From Agromyces mangrovi (GTDB taxonomy: Bacteria; Actinomycetota; Actinomycetes; Actinomycetales; Microbacteriaceae): a stretch of 64,000 nt of DNA. The position numbers and the translations under genes were made by a program. Shown here one piece after another: positions 12,101 to 18,321 of this stretch; the first letter of the stretch is position 1; each line of letters starts with the position of its first letter. The stretch spans positions 434,001-498,000 of the forward strand of contig NZ_AP027737.1 of NCBI RefSeq assembly GCF_030296695.1, read 5' to 3'. Below the pieces are notes generated by a model that was not told the DNA's origin, did not search any database, and saw only the letters and a list, made by a program, of their open reading frames with translations.

Positions 12101-12207
12101 ACGGCGGCGGCGCGGGCACGACGAACTCGCTGAAGTCGTCGTCGAGCTCGAACGCACTCGGCGGCACGGGCTCGAGCGGGTCCTCGCGCACGGGCGGCGA
12201 CGGGTAG
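3175..12207 (+). CDS. Secreted giant SpvB / FG-GAP / RHS-repeat protein (TcB-TcC-like, single chain)
   Basis: 3010-residue protein, the largest gene here. Residues 1-28 form a Sec signal peptide (KR, a hydrophobic core, then AIAATGG). From about residue 85 comes an SpvB/TcaC-type N-terminal domain (PAGRGVTPELSLDYDS, GNGWLGVGWDL). Six D-x-N-x-DG-x-x-D loops of FG-GAP/VCBS type start near residues 507, 592, 1221, 1363, 1442 and 1547. YD/RHS repeats run from about 1990 to 2700. The RHS core lies at about 2700-2815 (YFLHADLQGSTNVVT, then YAYAGSNPIANVDPSGN). This order matches the B and C subunits of Tc toxins fused in one chain, which form a cocoon around a C-terminal cargo. The last ~200 residues after DPSG are Ser/Thr/Gly/Ala-rich low complexity with only a short basic stretch; I recognise no toxin fold and no immunity gene follows. 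ATG chosen for the GGAGG 6 nt upstream. Role (toxin, adhesin or surface polymer) unproven. Confidence 0.9.
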   Translation: MPKRLPLTAKVVAITAVLALATTGAIAATGGFDGGGLGPGEPLARESILTPDELGDGAFDGLQYADATEGLVVVDAPEASSDGGAHLSYPIAIPAGRGVTPELSLDYDSSGGNGWLGVGWDLGVGEVAVDTTFGAPYFDTTHESESYTLDGDALVPNALGDTWEPRVSGDREDFVRQVETEYEQIIRHEVGDGGPDDYYWEVRQADGGVRWYGGFPDAGGPYGDDSSEGTIDRDAIVTDDAGNQVRWLLSAERDIGYSIIRYHYETYDYQRSDTAWVSGCDDSTLCARHTYLDRIDYTIAAEASGQLADPAYQVHFILESELDPAPSTRGDPVLDGTGRYLDLVADRLGRIEVRHGDLTINPDGSRDRSFVNAADSDDVAARYDLAYQSASKTPFGKSLLASITQGAHDPAVAATHEFTYYDELTNGEGDYTGFAPEATWSTGEDMGDRSFLDENVSAGALGGSENNSGEGHAYIGFNPLIPQKVGSFGGSIQLGGGTTTGVEEWIDLNGDGLPDKVYRSGGTIAGTISYRLNQGGPDGSTTFSDPVALPTLTSLSIEDEFNMQFAVEAHLGVTASFGLGTSIAWGDTYFTDVNADGLPDLVTGGKVLFNRLIDGVPTFVEQSTGTPVPIADGATPDVDSPQVDELRELLADQSPLVDTVRRWIPPFTGTVEVDAPVTLDPAADSPDGVRVAIEYDGTELDAANLLATGSDAFTTPFEVEVEQGHPLYFRVGSVNDGANDEVIWSPVVTYVELDGDEVVDAGQAPGGSSAVEVPLDVNGLSQTVFNASADFTLSGRPGTSVVMPYDGTVRFTGELEKHFATSDDLRLVLEHNGVAVTGSDITIDADSTGIVPISIEFPVAQPVAPTSGNPNGSTDTVRAYLAVDSPIDLNAITWTPELFYVAATDSNGDALEVTDSNGDYFRSVDLAPEIEQYPIHSSAGPVSPWKSDTGDTLDAVVSFSGAAVPRDENDDRRYPTAILTVKTADGVVAQESFTLAATDESGGYENTVDLNLDLDDGTDYWFEVTTRDVEFARDFGTMTVELTDTDDTDVDATFYGADLQGIFPLAYRGWGLAGYTANGELATQPIDAEAFVIDADELAAQTEPSGFDDVPEEGPDPDPSFAFLAISEPPALDPALASIAGAPLAGNQWRGNRDNLAGGPERVRSSRLASDNVDLGAEGGSGRGVTRLSTVWPSLAVGFGFGPLGGSVGVGTSQGVVDYEDLNGDGYPDVLVPQGVQYTTQRGALRAIDEFDLGYINQDFTVNAQGGLDAGLVNVTPNSKGRTNATSGNASGKGGTAAEDAGLGAGFGIAIGGGVDGSWTNPNDSGLGGSSYSSADLSGTVADQADIAAGAGGGAAGQQEYADVNGDGLPDRVTTNDQGVWVQYNLGYGFTEQKTQLASGGFGTQESIGGSASAGFATPWGEFSGGASFSWNYDMVRYAWIDVNGDGILDRLHKASNADEPTVTFGTGSGLYGDAVTYGEFAKSAGVGAANVDASPHIGYDRAQGIGGGFDFTVYAGPLCLVACYLVINPGASYQNSVSFTEVTLDDINGDGYIDSLSTTDDDEVSARLNLHGKTNLLQTVANPLGGSIDLDYERDGNTYAHPDSIWTMSEVAVNDGRPGDGVDVLTSTFEYDGLAFDRLFRQSLGYSGVIEHEMDAAGTTAVRDTTRTFLNDNIFTAGLETSTELSDASTGDVIRGAYLDWEFREIVGFDETVDPREEVDTYDTTLLPDVTQPAALGTAIAPLAVSTTERWYDGSGAAGQETRSDFTYDGLGNILVELDHGEIDDTNDDLQTTIVYSDCEISSGMDPQCPPAFGTTGAPEHPSPYWSETRCPTWVSMPAVATITNGKTGFAEEVYRHSDGRTALCDNAGVTHLEELVDGDTIAVTDLAYDEWGSYNRIVYPEGEDGVRYAVEYVYDADRHSDIAQVTEYDLDETAATLGAGCSDAVTSIEAFLDYEDCTVPEPVRTGLTSTATFDGDSGRIASRTDANGNTTSYEYDELARIQTISNELQADVVTFEYRPSADDYGYAIAKHADQFNADPIETISFVDGLGRVTEEKREARVVDANGVAVDGRIVTGATNFDELGRAIEQYRPVFDSVAQTAYEYTTSAPDTVTTTEYTLTDLETKVTEPGGRVTTTAYDFADVGGVQVFSAATTDPRDRVRTTFSDVRGNVRQYDDEPAGVSGQRSVYEYDGIGQLLRWVDPAGEETVHEYDQLGNRLSTETPDGGLVEFWYDAEGKLVRDQSATLREEGYFTDYTYELRRLVEVDYPEDTPDVAYTYGGSGAPGNGAGRVVQVEDGSQITSFEYDALGAVIRESAEVKLHNWEPDLDDPSKFTWVTEWTYDGLGRLASMVYPDGERLTYDYDAGGLVQSIAGEEDGQKRVPLIDAAGNVVIDEYGNVVYTDVPHTWEYPYVDDRRYDEFLRPAAVDLGNGVTTEWTYDHETLWLTGIRSDSPNRDLKGNPAAYSEIQDLRYTYDLVGNPKTYRNDLPKAVSNLFGGVVIAAYDYDEFDRLVGASAKYETLPKDRTFQFSLSYDDQGNVLSKSQVDKVGNKVQSKTSYSFDRSYATDDPHQATTAGEEMYHYDADGELTHITTETKKGKIELVREMEWDWAGHMVHLDEGSADTDYTYDDDGKLAIERGPSGETAFINPWVTVRNGTDLYKHIWLDDERIGTQRDNEGSANNDLAATGGYEETQRYFLHADLQGSTNVVTGHTGDTFQHQEYFPTGEVWVAEHSTQFRTPYQYAGGYTDEQRNIILLGDRWYDTKREMFTTVDPVLVDDPMVVVGSPELRATYAYAGSNPIANVDPSGNLFTIASANDVVAKAKAAKASTSTTPSNTTGANQTASTGGNQAATATAKKSRAEKLQAFAEKWDAKPLFDIDLGDGSVKFAPLLTGPRIKLKEGKQAPPSAQQTASTNTNSSPASGAGSGSDATSSTGGPSATNDSTTSTGSTSATAPGKPGSGGGTPASTGGASDGGGAGTTNSLKSSSSSNALGGTGSSGSSRTGGDG

Positions 12208-12216
12208 GCACCGACG

Positions 12217-12252
12217 CGACGGCACCCCGGTCATGCTGCCGGGGCGCCGTCG
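12217..12252. terminator. Convergent terminator hairpin after the RHS gene
   Basis: Stem CGACGGC-A-CCCCGG / CCGGGG-C-GCCGTCG with one A-C mismatch and an 8-nt loop, between the convergent RHS gene and the dienelactone-hydrolase-like gene. It probably serves both strands. Confidence 0.65.
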
Positions 12253-12261
12253 CCGTCGAAC

Positions 12262-12831
12262 TCAGACGGCGGCGAGGAACGCGCGCACGCGCTCGAGCAG
12301 CAGTGCGGACGCCTCCGCGTCGTACGCGTCGAGCGACGAGTCGGCGAAGAGGTGCTGGTCTCCGGGGTAGACGAACAGCTCAGCGGCATCCGTCGACTCG
12401 GCCAGCTCGCGCGCGGCCGGCAGGTCCTCGTCGAAGAACTCGTCGCCCTCCTTGCCGTGGATCTGCACCGGCACGCCCTCGGGCCACGCCTCGCCGAACT
12501 CCGACACCGGCACGCACGAGAACAGCAACAGCGCGCCGCGCGCGTTCGGCATCGTCTGCGCGAGCCGCTGGGCGCTCACCACGCCGAGCGACATGCCCGC
12601 GTAGACGAGACCCGTGCCGTGGCCCTTGGCTGCGGCGGCGCCTCGTGCGTGGATCACGTCGAAGCCCGTCGCCGAGGCGAATGCGAAGCCCTCCTCGATG
12701 GAGTCGAACGTGCGCCCCTCGAACAGGTCGGGCGTGTGCACGACGTGCCCGTCGGCCCGCAGTTCGTGGGCGAACGCCCGCACGCCGTCGGTGAGTCCCT
12801 GGATGTGGTGGTACAGCAGCACCTCTGCCAT
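12262..12831 (-). CDS. Dienelactone hydrolase family protein
   Basis: 189-residue alpha/beta hydrolase of the dienelactone-hydrolase family. The nucleophile elbow reads YAGMSLG, so the nucleophile would be Ser where classical dienelactone hydrolases use Cys. The Asp/His acid-base pair fits GKEGDEFF and PGDQHLFAD near the C-terminus. Cytoplasmic, no signal peptide. Substrate unknown; members cleave dienelactones or other small esters. It lies 14 nt downstream of the arr gene on the same strand, so the two may be co-transcribed. The family is clear, the reaction is not. Confidence 0.8.
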   Translation of the reverse strand: MAEVLLYHHIQGLTDGVRAFAHELRADGHVVHTPDLFEGRTFDSIEEGFAFASATGFDVIHARGAAAAKGHGTGLVYAGMSLGVVSAQRLAQTMPNARGALLLFSCVPVSEFGEAWPEGVPVQIHGKEGDEFFDEDLPAARELAESTDAAELFVYPGDQHLFADSSLDAYDAEASALLLERVRAFLAAV

Positions 12832-12845
12832 GTCGTTCGTTCTCC

Positions 12846-13336
12846 CTACTGCTCGGTGGTTCGCGGTTCTCCGTTTTCTCCGCCCTGAGGCGACGGAATC
12901 GTCGGGTCCGGCTCGTCGTAGATGATGTTGCCGCCGCTGCGCTCGAGCTCGGCGAGCCCCTCGCGCATGCCCTGGATCTGCTCGGCCGAGTGGCCGGTCC
13001 AGTCGTGCAGCTCGCCGATCACGCGAACGGGCTCGCGTGTGCGATACGAGCGCGTCGGGTTTCCGGGGAACCGCTTGTCGGTCACGTTCGGGTCGTCCTC
13101 GAGCTCCCCGTCGGCTCGACGAGGTAGATGCGGCTCCGACCGTCACAGGTCGCGAGCTCGGCGCCCCAGGCCGCGGCGTCGAGCGTCTCGGTGACGTACA
13201 CGTGGTTCGCGGTACGGCCGCCACCGAAGTTCGAACGACGGCCGGGCTCGATGAGGTCGCCGACCTCGAACTGCGCCTTGGTTCCGTGCAGCAGCGCACC
13301 GGACTCGTGCGGCTGGAACGGGGTCGGTGCGGTCAT
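12846..13336 (-). pseudogene. arr: NAD+-rifampin ADP-ribosyltransferase (Arr), one frameshift
   Basis: Arr transfers ADP-ribose from NAD+ to the C23 hydroxyl of rifamycins and so inactivates them. Joining two frames gives about 163 residues with the full family signature: LLHGTKA, GDLIEPG, NHVYVTETLDAAAWGAEL, RIYLVEPTG, then DDPNVTDKRFPGNPTRSYR and REPVRVIGE. The frame breaks at the CCCC run 13106-13109 (GGGG in the gene); one added G restores the continuous Arr sequence. As written, the ribosome would stop after about 84 residues. Start ATG at 13336 has GGAGG 9 nt upstream. The tail of about 25 residues after the last conserved block is Pro/Gly/Glu-rich. No mobile element adjoins it, so it looks like an intrinsic actinobacterial arr. 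Confidence 0.88.
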
Positions 13337-13391
13337 CTGCGGACGCCTCCGGTTCTGGGATTCCTTGGTCGTGCAGGGTGCTCGATCGCGA

Positions 13392-13775
13392 TCATCGCTC
13401 GTCGAACTCGCGCCGCAGGTACTTCGGGGCCTGGACGCGCCACGCCTCGGTGACCAGTTCGCCGAGGTGGGCCAGGTCGATTCGGGCCATGCGGAACGCG
13501 ACCTTCGGCTCGCCCCACCTCGTCGTCGTGCGCAGGAACACGTCGGGCGCCATCTCGACGAGCGCGAGTGCCTCGATGCGCTCGGCCAGCTTCACGCCCA
13601 CCACGAGCTCGGCGGCGACGACGGCACGGATGTCGTCGGGGATGCTCGGCCACGGATGCACCTCCCACGCGTACAGTTTGCGGCGTACGAACCACGCGGC
13701 ACCGCCCGTCGTCGCGCGCTCCTCGCTGCCCGGCAGCGCGAGCGCGAGGTCTCGGACATCGTCGAGGGTGGCCAC
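13392..13775 (-). CDS. MmcQ/YjbR family protein
   Basis: 127-residue protein of the MmcQ/YjbR (CyaY-like fold, double-wing DNA-binding) family, seen in DVRDLALALPGSEER, the Trp/Tyr-rich KLYAWEVHPW region and the C-terminal EAWRVQAPKYL helix. Family role is poorly defined; members are usually listed as DNA-binding. GTG at 13775 is chosen because TAGGCT (13783-13788 on the plus strand) lies 7 nt upstream, a leaderless arrangement. An upstream in-frame ATG at 13805 would place this promoter inside the gene. First of three same-strand genes with arr and the hydrolase. Confidence 0.78.
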   Translation of the reverse strand: MATLDDVRDLALALPGSEERATTGGAAWFVRRKLYAWEVHPWPSIPDDIRAVVAAELVVGVKLAERIEALALVEMAPDVFLRTTTRWGEPKVAFRMARIDLAHLGELVTEAWRVQAPKYLRREFDER

Positions 13776-13921
13776 GAGTGCGAGCCTAGGCCCCGCCCAC
13801 GACACCGCGATTGTGGGGCGTATTCGGCGGGACTAGCCTGTGAGCACCGCCACCATCCCGGATCAGTCCGGCCGCGCCGGTCGTCCGAGTTGCCACGCGC
13901 GGTGTGAATGGAGCAGGCTCC

Positions 13922-14650
13922 ATGCGAGGACGTCCCGGGGTGGCATCCGCACTGCTCTGCGCACTGCTGGTCACCGGATGCTCGGTGCAGGGGTCGCCGT
14001 CGCAAGCCGAGAACGGGAGCGCCCAGCCCTCCCCCGAACCGGTCGTGCTCGAGGCCGGCGAGCGAGGCCTCGACCCCGGCACGTACCGGATGCAGCCCTC
14101 CGACGTGCTGGGCGGCGCACCCTACCCGGACCTCCTCGTGACGGTGCCCGACGGGTGGACGTCGGTCGACGGTTGGGTACTGGAGCGCGGGCTCGTCGCG
14201 ATCCTGCTCTGGAACGTGCACGAGGTGTATGGTCACCCCTGCCGATGGGCGGGCACCGAACTGCCGTCGGGCGAAACGGTCGACGACCTGGTGACGACGC
14301 TCGTCGCGGTGCCGCTGCGGAACCCTTCGACCCCAGAGCCGGTCGAGGTCGACGGGCGCACCGGCCTGTACTTCGAGTGGAGCGTGCCGACCGATATCCC
14401 CCATGACGGCGAGGGGTTCCCCGACTGCGACGCCAAGCCCGGGGAGCCTCACGACTTCGTCAGCTGGACGGGGGTCGGGCTGCCGTCGGTGCGCTACCAC
14501 CAGGCACCGGGCCAGGTCGACCGAATCTGGGTGCTCGACGCCGACGGCGAGCGGCTGGTCATCGACGCCTTCTCGATGCCCGAGGCGACCGACGCCGAGA
14601 TCGCGGAGATCCACGAGATCGTCGACTCGATCCGCTTCGTCGAGGAGTAG
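13922..14650 (+). CDS. Putative lipoprotein, unknown function
   Basis: 242 residues. The N-terminus MRGRPGVASALLCALLVTGCS is a lipoprotein signal with lipobox LVTGC, so the mature protein should be lipid-anchored outside the membrane. The body is acidic with several Trp and three more Cys, and I recognise no family. ATG 13922 is preferred over an in-frame ATG at 13904 because it has GGAG 8 nt upstream and leaves a short charged N-region. It is divergent from the MmcQ gene and convergent with the FAD oxidase. Confidence 0.7.
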   Translation: MRGRPGVASALLCALLVTGCSVQGSPSQAENGSAQPSPEPVVLEAGERGLDPGTYRMQPSDVLGGAPYPDLLVTVPDGWTSVDGWVLERGLVAILLWNVHEVYGHPCRWAGTELPSGETVDDLVTTLVAVPLRNPSTPEPVEVDGRTGLYFEWSVPTDIPHDGEGFPDCDAKPGEPHDFVSWTGVGLPSVRYHQAPGQVDRIWVLDADGERLVIDAFSMPEATDAEIAEIHEIVDSIRFVEE

Positions 14651-14719
14651 GCAGATGCGGCGCTGCCGCGCGCCGGGCATCGGGATCGGCGATGCGCGAC
14701 GGGCCGACCCCGCGACATC

Positions 14720-16069
14720 TCACCCCACGGGCTGTCCTGCGGCGAAGACGTCAGCCGGGTCCCACTGCCCCTTCAGCTGCTGCAGGCGCTCCCGGGACGC
14801 ACCGAACCCGAGCGCACGGTCGACGCCGCCGTCGATGAACGTCAGCGCGAGGGCTGGAGCATGCCACGGTGCCATCGCCGCGACCGCGGCGTGCGCGGCG
14901 GCGAGCGCCGGCTCGGCGAGCTCGGGTGCGGGTACCATCGCGATGCCGGCGAGCAGGTACTCGCCGTCGACCGAGCCGATCGCGCCGGCGCCCTCGGGGC
15001 GACGGGCCGCGGCACCGCCGGCGTGACGCACCTCGGCGATGAAGAGCACCGGCGTCGACGTCGCGGCGACCACCCAGGCGTCGACGGCCTCGGGTGGGAA
15101 CGACGCGAGCATCGCACCCGCCGAGAACGCCGGGGCCGGCTCGGGCGGATCCATGTGCACCTGCACGAGCGCCGACGCCGGCATGCGGGCGAACGTGTCG
15201 AGCTCGGGCTCGAGCGCACGCAGTGGTGCGAGCAGCGCGGATGCAGCGGCATCCGTCTCGAGGATGGCCCCGTCGATCACGACGACCGACCGGCCCGACA
15301 GGAACGGCGGCAGCTCGGGCATGGGCGGGAAGTGCATCACGCGCAGCGAGGTCGACGCCGACTCCGGGGCATCCGTCGTCCATGCCGCCCAGGCGTGCGC
15401 GACCTCGGAGGCGCGCGACGCGTCCCACAGCAGCATGCCGGCGAACACGTCCGCGATGGCGAGCAGGTCGAGCTCGAGCGACACCACGATGCCGAACGCG
15501 CCCGATCCTCCGCGCACGGCCCAGAACAGGTCGGGCTCGTCGTGCGGGGTTGCACGGACGATGCGGCCGTCGGCCGTGACGATCTGCGCGGCACGCACGG
15601 AGTTGACGGCGAGCCCGCGGGCGCGGGCGTAGAACGACAGCCCGCCGCTCAGGGCGTACCCGACCACCCCGACGTCCCCGGCGCTGCCGTGCAACGCCGT
15701 CATGCCGTAGGGCGCGGCGGCCTCGACGACGTCGTTCCACACCGAACCGCCGAGCACCGTCGCGTGCTGCGCCTCGGGGTGCACGGTGACGCCGCGCAGC
15801 TTCGACAGCGACACGAGCACGACGTCGGAGAGGTCGGTGTCGGCGAGCGCGGCGGCGCCGTGGCCGGTCGACTGCGGTGCGACGCGAAGGCCGGATGCCG
15901 CGGCGGCGCGCACGACGTCGACGACGTCCTCCGCGCTCTCGGGCTGGGCGACGGCGAACGGCCGCTGGTCGATCGCGAGGTTCCACGGCAGGCGCGCGGT
16001 GGAGTACTCGGTGTCGCCGGGAAGGATGATGCGATCGCCCAGGGCGTCGCGAAGCTGCTGTGCGCTCAT
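14720..16069 (-). CDS. FAD-binding oxidoreductase, berberine-bridge-enzyme type
   Basis: 449 residues, VAO/PCMH flavoprotein fold. The N-terminal FAD domain shows QPESAEDVVDVVRAA and APQSTGHGAAAL; the His there is at the usual 8-alpha-histidyl FAD site. GSAGDVGVVGYALSGG and DLFWAVRGGSGAFGIV complete the FAD site. The Cys that gives bicovalent FAD in many relatives is absent (GSAGDVGVVG instead). The C-terminal BBE motif with its basic and aromatic residues closes the protein. It likely oxidises a hydroxylated small molecule with O2. TACGCT 6 nt before the ATG suggests a leaderless transcript. Divergent from a LuxR regulator across a shared 114-bp region with a strong dyad, so likely under its control. 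Confidence 0.85.
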   Translation of the reverse strand: MSAQQLRDALGDRIILPGDTEYSTARLPWNLAIDQRPFAVAQPESAEDVVDVVRAAAASGLRVAPQSTGHGAAALADTDLSDVVLVSLSKLRGVTVHPEAQHATVLGGSVWNDVVEAAAPYGMTALHGSAGDVGVVGYALSGGLSFYARARGLAVNSVRAAQIVTADGRIVRATPHDEPDLFWAVRGGSGAFGIVVSLELDLLAIADVFAGMLLWDASRASEVAHAWAAWTTDAPESASTSLRVMHFPPMPELPPFLSGRSVVVIDGAILETDAAASALLAPLRALEPELDTFARMPASALVQVHMDPPEPAPAFSAGAMLASFPPEAVDAWVVAATSTPVLFIAEVRHAGGAAARRPEGAGAIGSVDGEYLLAGIAMVPAPELAEPALAAAHAAVAAMAPWHAPALALTFIDGGVDRALGFGASRERLQQLKGQWDPADVFAAGQPVG

Positions 16070-16101
16070 GGCGCCAGCGTAGGACGGGACCCGTGGCTCG
16101 G

Positions 16102-16151
16102 GCCATCCCAGATCAGCGGGGAAATCGGCTCCCCCAGAACTCTGGGATGGC
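16102..16151. promoter_or_regulatory. Candidate LuxR-regulator operator (nested dyads)
   Basis: Two nested inverted repeats lie between the divergent FAD oxidase and LuxR genes: an 11-bp perfect repeat GCCATCCCAGA (16102-16112) / TCTGGGATGGC (16141-16151) and a compact 14-bp dyad CCCAGA-AC-TCTGGG (16133-16146). CCCAGA thus occurs three times, once inverted. The position suits a site controlling both genes. Confidence 0.6.
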
Positions 16152-16183
16152 GCCCGCGGGGCATCCGGGAGCACTATTGACCC

Positions 16184-17311
16184 ATGCCGTCGGAACTGGC
16201 CTGGGGGCGCGCGCGCAGCGACGTCGACGTGCTGTCGCGCGCGGGGCTGCCGCTGCACCAGTTCATGGACGAGGCGTCCGAGGCGGTGCGCCGTGCGATC
16301 CCGTTCGTCGGCGGGTGCCTCGTCACCCTCGACCCCGCCACGGCGATGGTCTCGAGCACGCGGAAGGTCGGCGACCTCGAGGGTCGCAACGACGGCGACG
16401 TCGAGTGGGCCGGCATCGAGTACTGCGAGGAGGACCCGACCTCGCTGGCGCGCATGGTGCACGCGGGTGCCGTGGCCGTCGGGGTGAACGAGGCGCTCGG
16501 AGGCGAGCTCGACCGGTCGGTGCGCATGGCCGACTTCATGGTGCCGCGCTTCGACTACGTCGACGAGGCGCGCGCGATCTTCGCCGACAAGGCCGGGCCG
16601 TGGGGCGCCATCTCGATGTTCCGCGGCACCGACGACGCCCCGTTCTCCGGCGATGAGATGGTGTTGCTCGCCGAGCTGGCGCCGGCGTTCACCCGAGGCA
16701 TCCGTGCCGGCCTGCTGGCTCGCATGGGGCGCACGGACGCGGGCGAGGACCCCGGCCCTGCGGTCATGGTCATCGACGCGGTGGGCACCCTCGTGCAGTC
16801 GAGCCCCGGAGCGACCGCGCAGCTCGCCCGCATGTCCGAGGTGCCGAACACGGGCGACCCGCTCACGATCGTGCACGCGCTGGTGCACGGGGCGCGCGCA
16901 TTCGCCAGGGGTGAGAGCGATCGGATGCCCCGCATCCGCGTCCGCACGGCCGACGGCGTCTGGCTCGTGCTGCACGCGACCCCGCTGGGCGGCGCGGCCG
17001 ACCGCGCCGGCGACGTCGTGGTGACGATCGCCGAGGCGCGCCCGCAGGAGATCATCGGCCTGGTCGCCGACGCGTTCGGGCTCACGGCGCGCGAGCGCGA
17101 GGTGGTCGGCATGGTGCTGCGCGGCGCCGACACGAAGGAGATCGCCGCGGCGATCCACGTCTCGCCGTACACCGTCCAGGACCACCTGAAGTCGATCTTC
17201 GAGAAGGCCGGCGTCACGAGCCGTCGCGAGCTCGTCGCCCGCGTCTACTTCGACCAGTACATCCCCCGCATGGGCGCGGAGATCAGCCCGACCGGGTGGT
17301 TCGCGGGCTGA
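16184..17311 (+). CDS. LuxR-type transcriptional regulator with sensory N-terminus
   Basis: 375 residues. The last ~65 carry a typical LuxR/NarL helix-turn-helix: FGLTAREREVVGMVLRGADTKEIAAAIHVSPYTVQDHLKSIF. Residues about 15-200 look GAF-like, an inference from pattern rather than a conserved motif; there is no receiver Asp pocket and no Walker motif, so direct ligand sensing is more likely than phosphorylation. The ATG follows a CACTAT box by 6 nt, again leaderless. It is divergent from the FAD oxidase gene and separated from it by the CCCAGA dyads, its likely operator. Confidence 0.82.
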   Translation: MPSELAWGRARSDVDVLSRAGLPLHQFMDEASEAVRRAIPFVGGCLVTLDPATAMVSSTRKVGDLEGRNDGDVEWAGIEYCEEDPTSLARMVHAGAVAVGVNEALGGELDRSVRMADFMVPRFDYVDEARAIFADKAGPWGAISMFRGTDDAPFSGDEMVLLAELAPAFTRGIRAGLLARMGRTDAGEDPGPAVMVIDAVGTLVQSSPGATAQLARMSEVPNTGDPLTIVHALVHGARAFARGESDRMPRIRVRTADGVWLVLHATPLGGAADRAGDVVVTIAEARPQEIIGLVADAFGLTAREREVVGMVLRGADTKEIAAAIHVSPYTVQDHLKSIFEKAGVTSRRELVARVYFDQYIPRMGAEISPTGWFAG

Positions 17312-17346
17312 TCTGCGGCCGGTTCGCGGGGTTCGAGGAGTTCCGC

Positions 17347-17377
17347 TTGACCTTGTCACTGTGTCAAGGTCGAACGT
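17347..17377 (+). promoter_or_regulatory. MerR-type promoter/operator
   Basis: A -35 TTGACC (17347-17352) is followed by the dyad GACCTTG (17349-17355) / CAAGGTC (17365-17371) with a 9-nt centre. A weak -10 GAACGT lies at 17372-17377 after a 19-bp spacer. A long spacer holding the dyad is the classic MerR arrangement. The ATG is 10 nt further on. Confidence 0.7.
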
Positions 17378-17387
17378 GGTCTCCACC

Positions 17388-18197
17388 ATGTACACCATCG
17401 GAGAGTTCGCGGCCTTCGGGCACGTGAGCGCGCGGATGCTTCGGCACTACGACGCGATCGGGCTCCTTGCGCCCGCGCACGTCGACGAGTTCTCGGGATA
17501 CCGGCGCTACGCCCTCGACCAGCTCGCCGACCTGCTGCGGATCACGGAGCTCCGCGGCTACGGCTGCTCGCTCGACGAGACGGCGGCGGTGCTCGCGGCC
17601 GATGATCCGGATGCCGCGCTGCGCGCAGCGTTGGATCGTCGGCGCGCCGAGCTCGTCGCATCGCTCGCACGAGACGCGTCGCAGCTCACGCGGATCGACG
17701 CGCGACTCTCAGCATTGAAGGGAGAGGCCACCATGGCCGACATCGAGTACCGCAGTATCGCCCCCGTCACCGTCTACGCGGCGAGCGCCGTCGCCCCGGG
17801 GAGCGGGCCGGAGCACGTCTCACCCGTGATCGATCAGGTGCTGCCTCCGCTGCAGGCGGCCCTGCAGGCATCCGGTATCGAGTATCGGGAACCGGGCATC
17901 TTCTGGTACCAGCCCGTCGCCGGCACCGACGACCTGCGCGTGTGGGTGTCGTGGCAGGCGGGCGAGGTCGTCACCGACGGCGACGGCTGGGAAGTCATCG
18001 AACTTCCGGCGGTCGAGAAGGCCGCGACGCGCACGTACCGAGGCGAGATGACCGGCATCGGCGAAGCTTGGCAGGCCCTGATGCAGGACGCCGTCGCCGA
18101 CGGCGCCGAGTTCTCGGGGCCCTGCCGTGAGGTCTACGTGTACGCCGAGGGCCCGCAGTCGGAATGGATCACCGAGTTGCAGCAGCCCGTGCGCTGA
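17388..18197 (+). CDS. MerR family regulator with GyrI-like effector-binding domain
   Basis: 269 residues. Residues 1-70 are the MerR winged helix (YTIGEFAAFGHVSARMLRHYDAIGLLAPAHVDEFSGYRRY). A coiled dimerisation helix covers about 75-115. The rest, from MADIEYRSIAPVTVYA, resembles the GyrI/AraC_E_bind small-molecule domain found in BmrR/TipA-like multidrug sensors. Start ATG 17388 is chosen because the in-frame GTG at 17361 lies inside the operator. Probably autoregulated. The target is uncertain; the S10 peptidase gene lies 124 nt downstream on the same strand. The ligand is unknown. Confidence 0.85.
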   Translation: MYTIGEFAAFGHVSARMLRHYDAIGLLAPAHVDEFSGYRRYALDQLADLLRITELRGYGCSLDETAAVLAADDPDAALRAALDRRRAELVASLARDASQLTRIDARLSALKGEATMADIEYRSIAPVTVYAASAVAPGSGPEHVSPVIDQVLPPLQAALQASGIEYREPGIFWYQPVAGTDDLRVWVSWQAGEVVTDGDGWEVIELPAVEKAATRTYRGEMTGIGEAWQALMQDAVADGAEFSGPCREVYVYAEGPQSEWITELQQPVR

Positions 18198-18321
18198 GCC
18201 AACGGCCCGCGCGGCCTCGACCCACGGAGCCGTCGCCCGCCCTGTGTCGAGGCCGCTGCCGGTTGCCCCCACTCACTAGGCTGAGCGAGCGAAACGTGAG
18301 ACGTGCAACCAGGAGGCGACG

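Noticed and set aside
3106..12234. Two very long minus-strand open frames opposite the RHS gene
   Set aside because: They have no RBS, signal or family motif and are shadows of a GC-rich sense frame.
14720..17398. Fused open frame from the FAD oxidase through the LuxR region
   Set aside because: Its N-terminal part is antisense to the LuxR gene; the FAD oxidase has its own start at 16069 with a promoter box.
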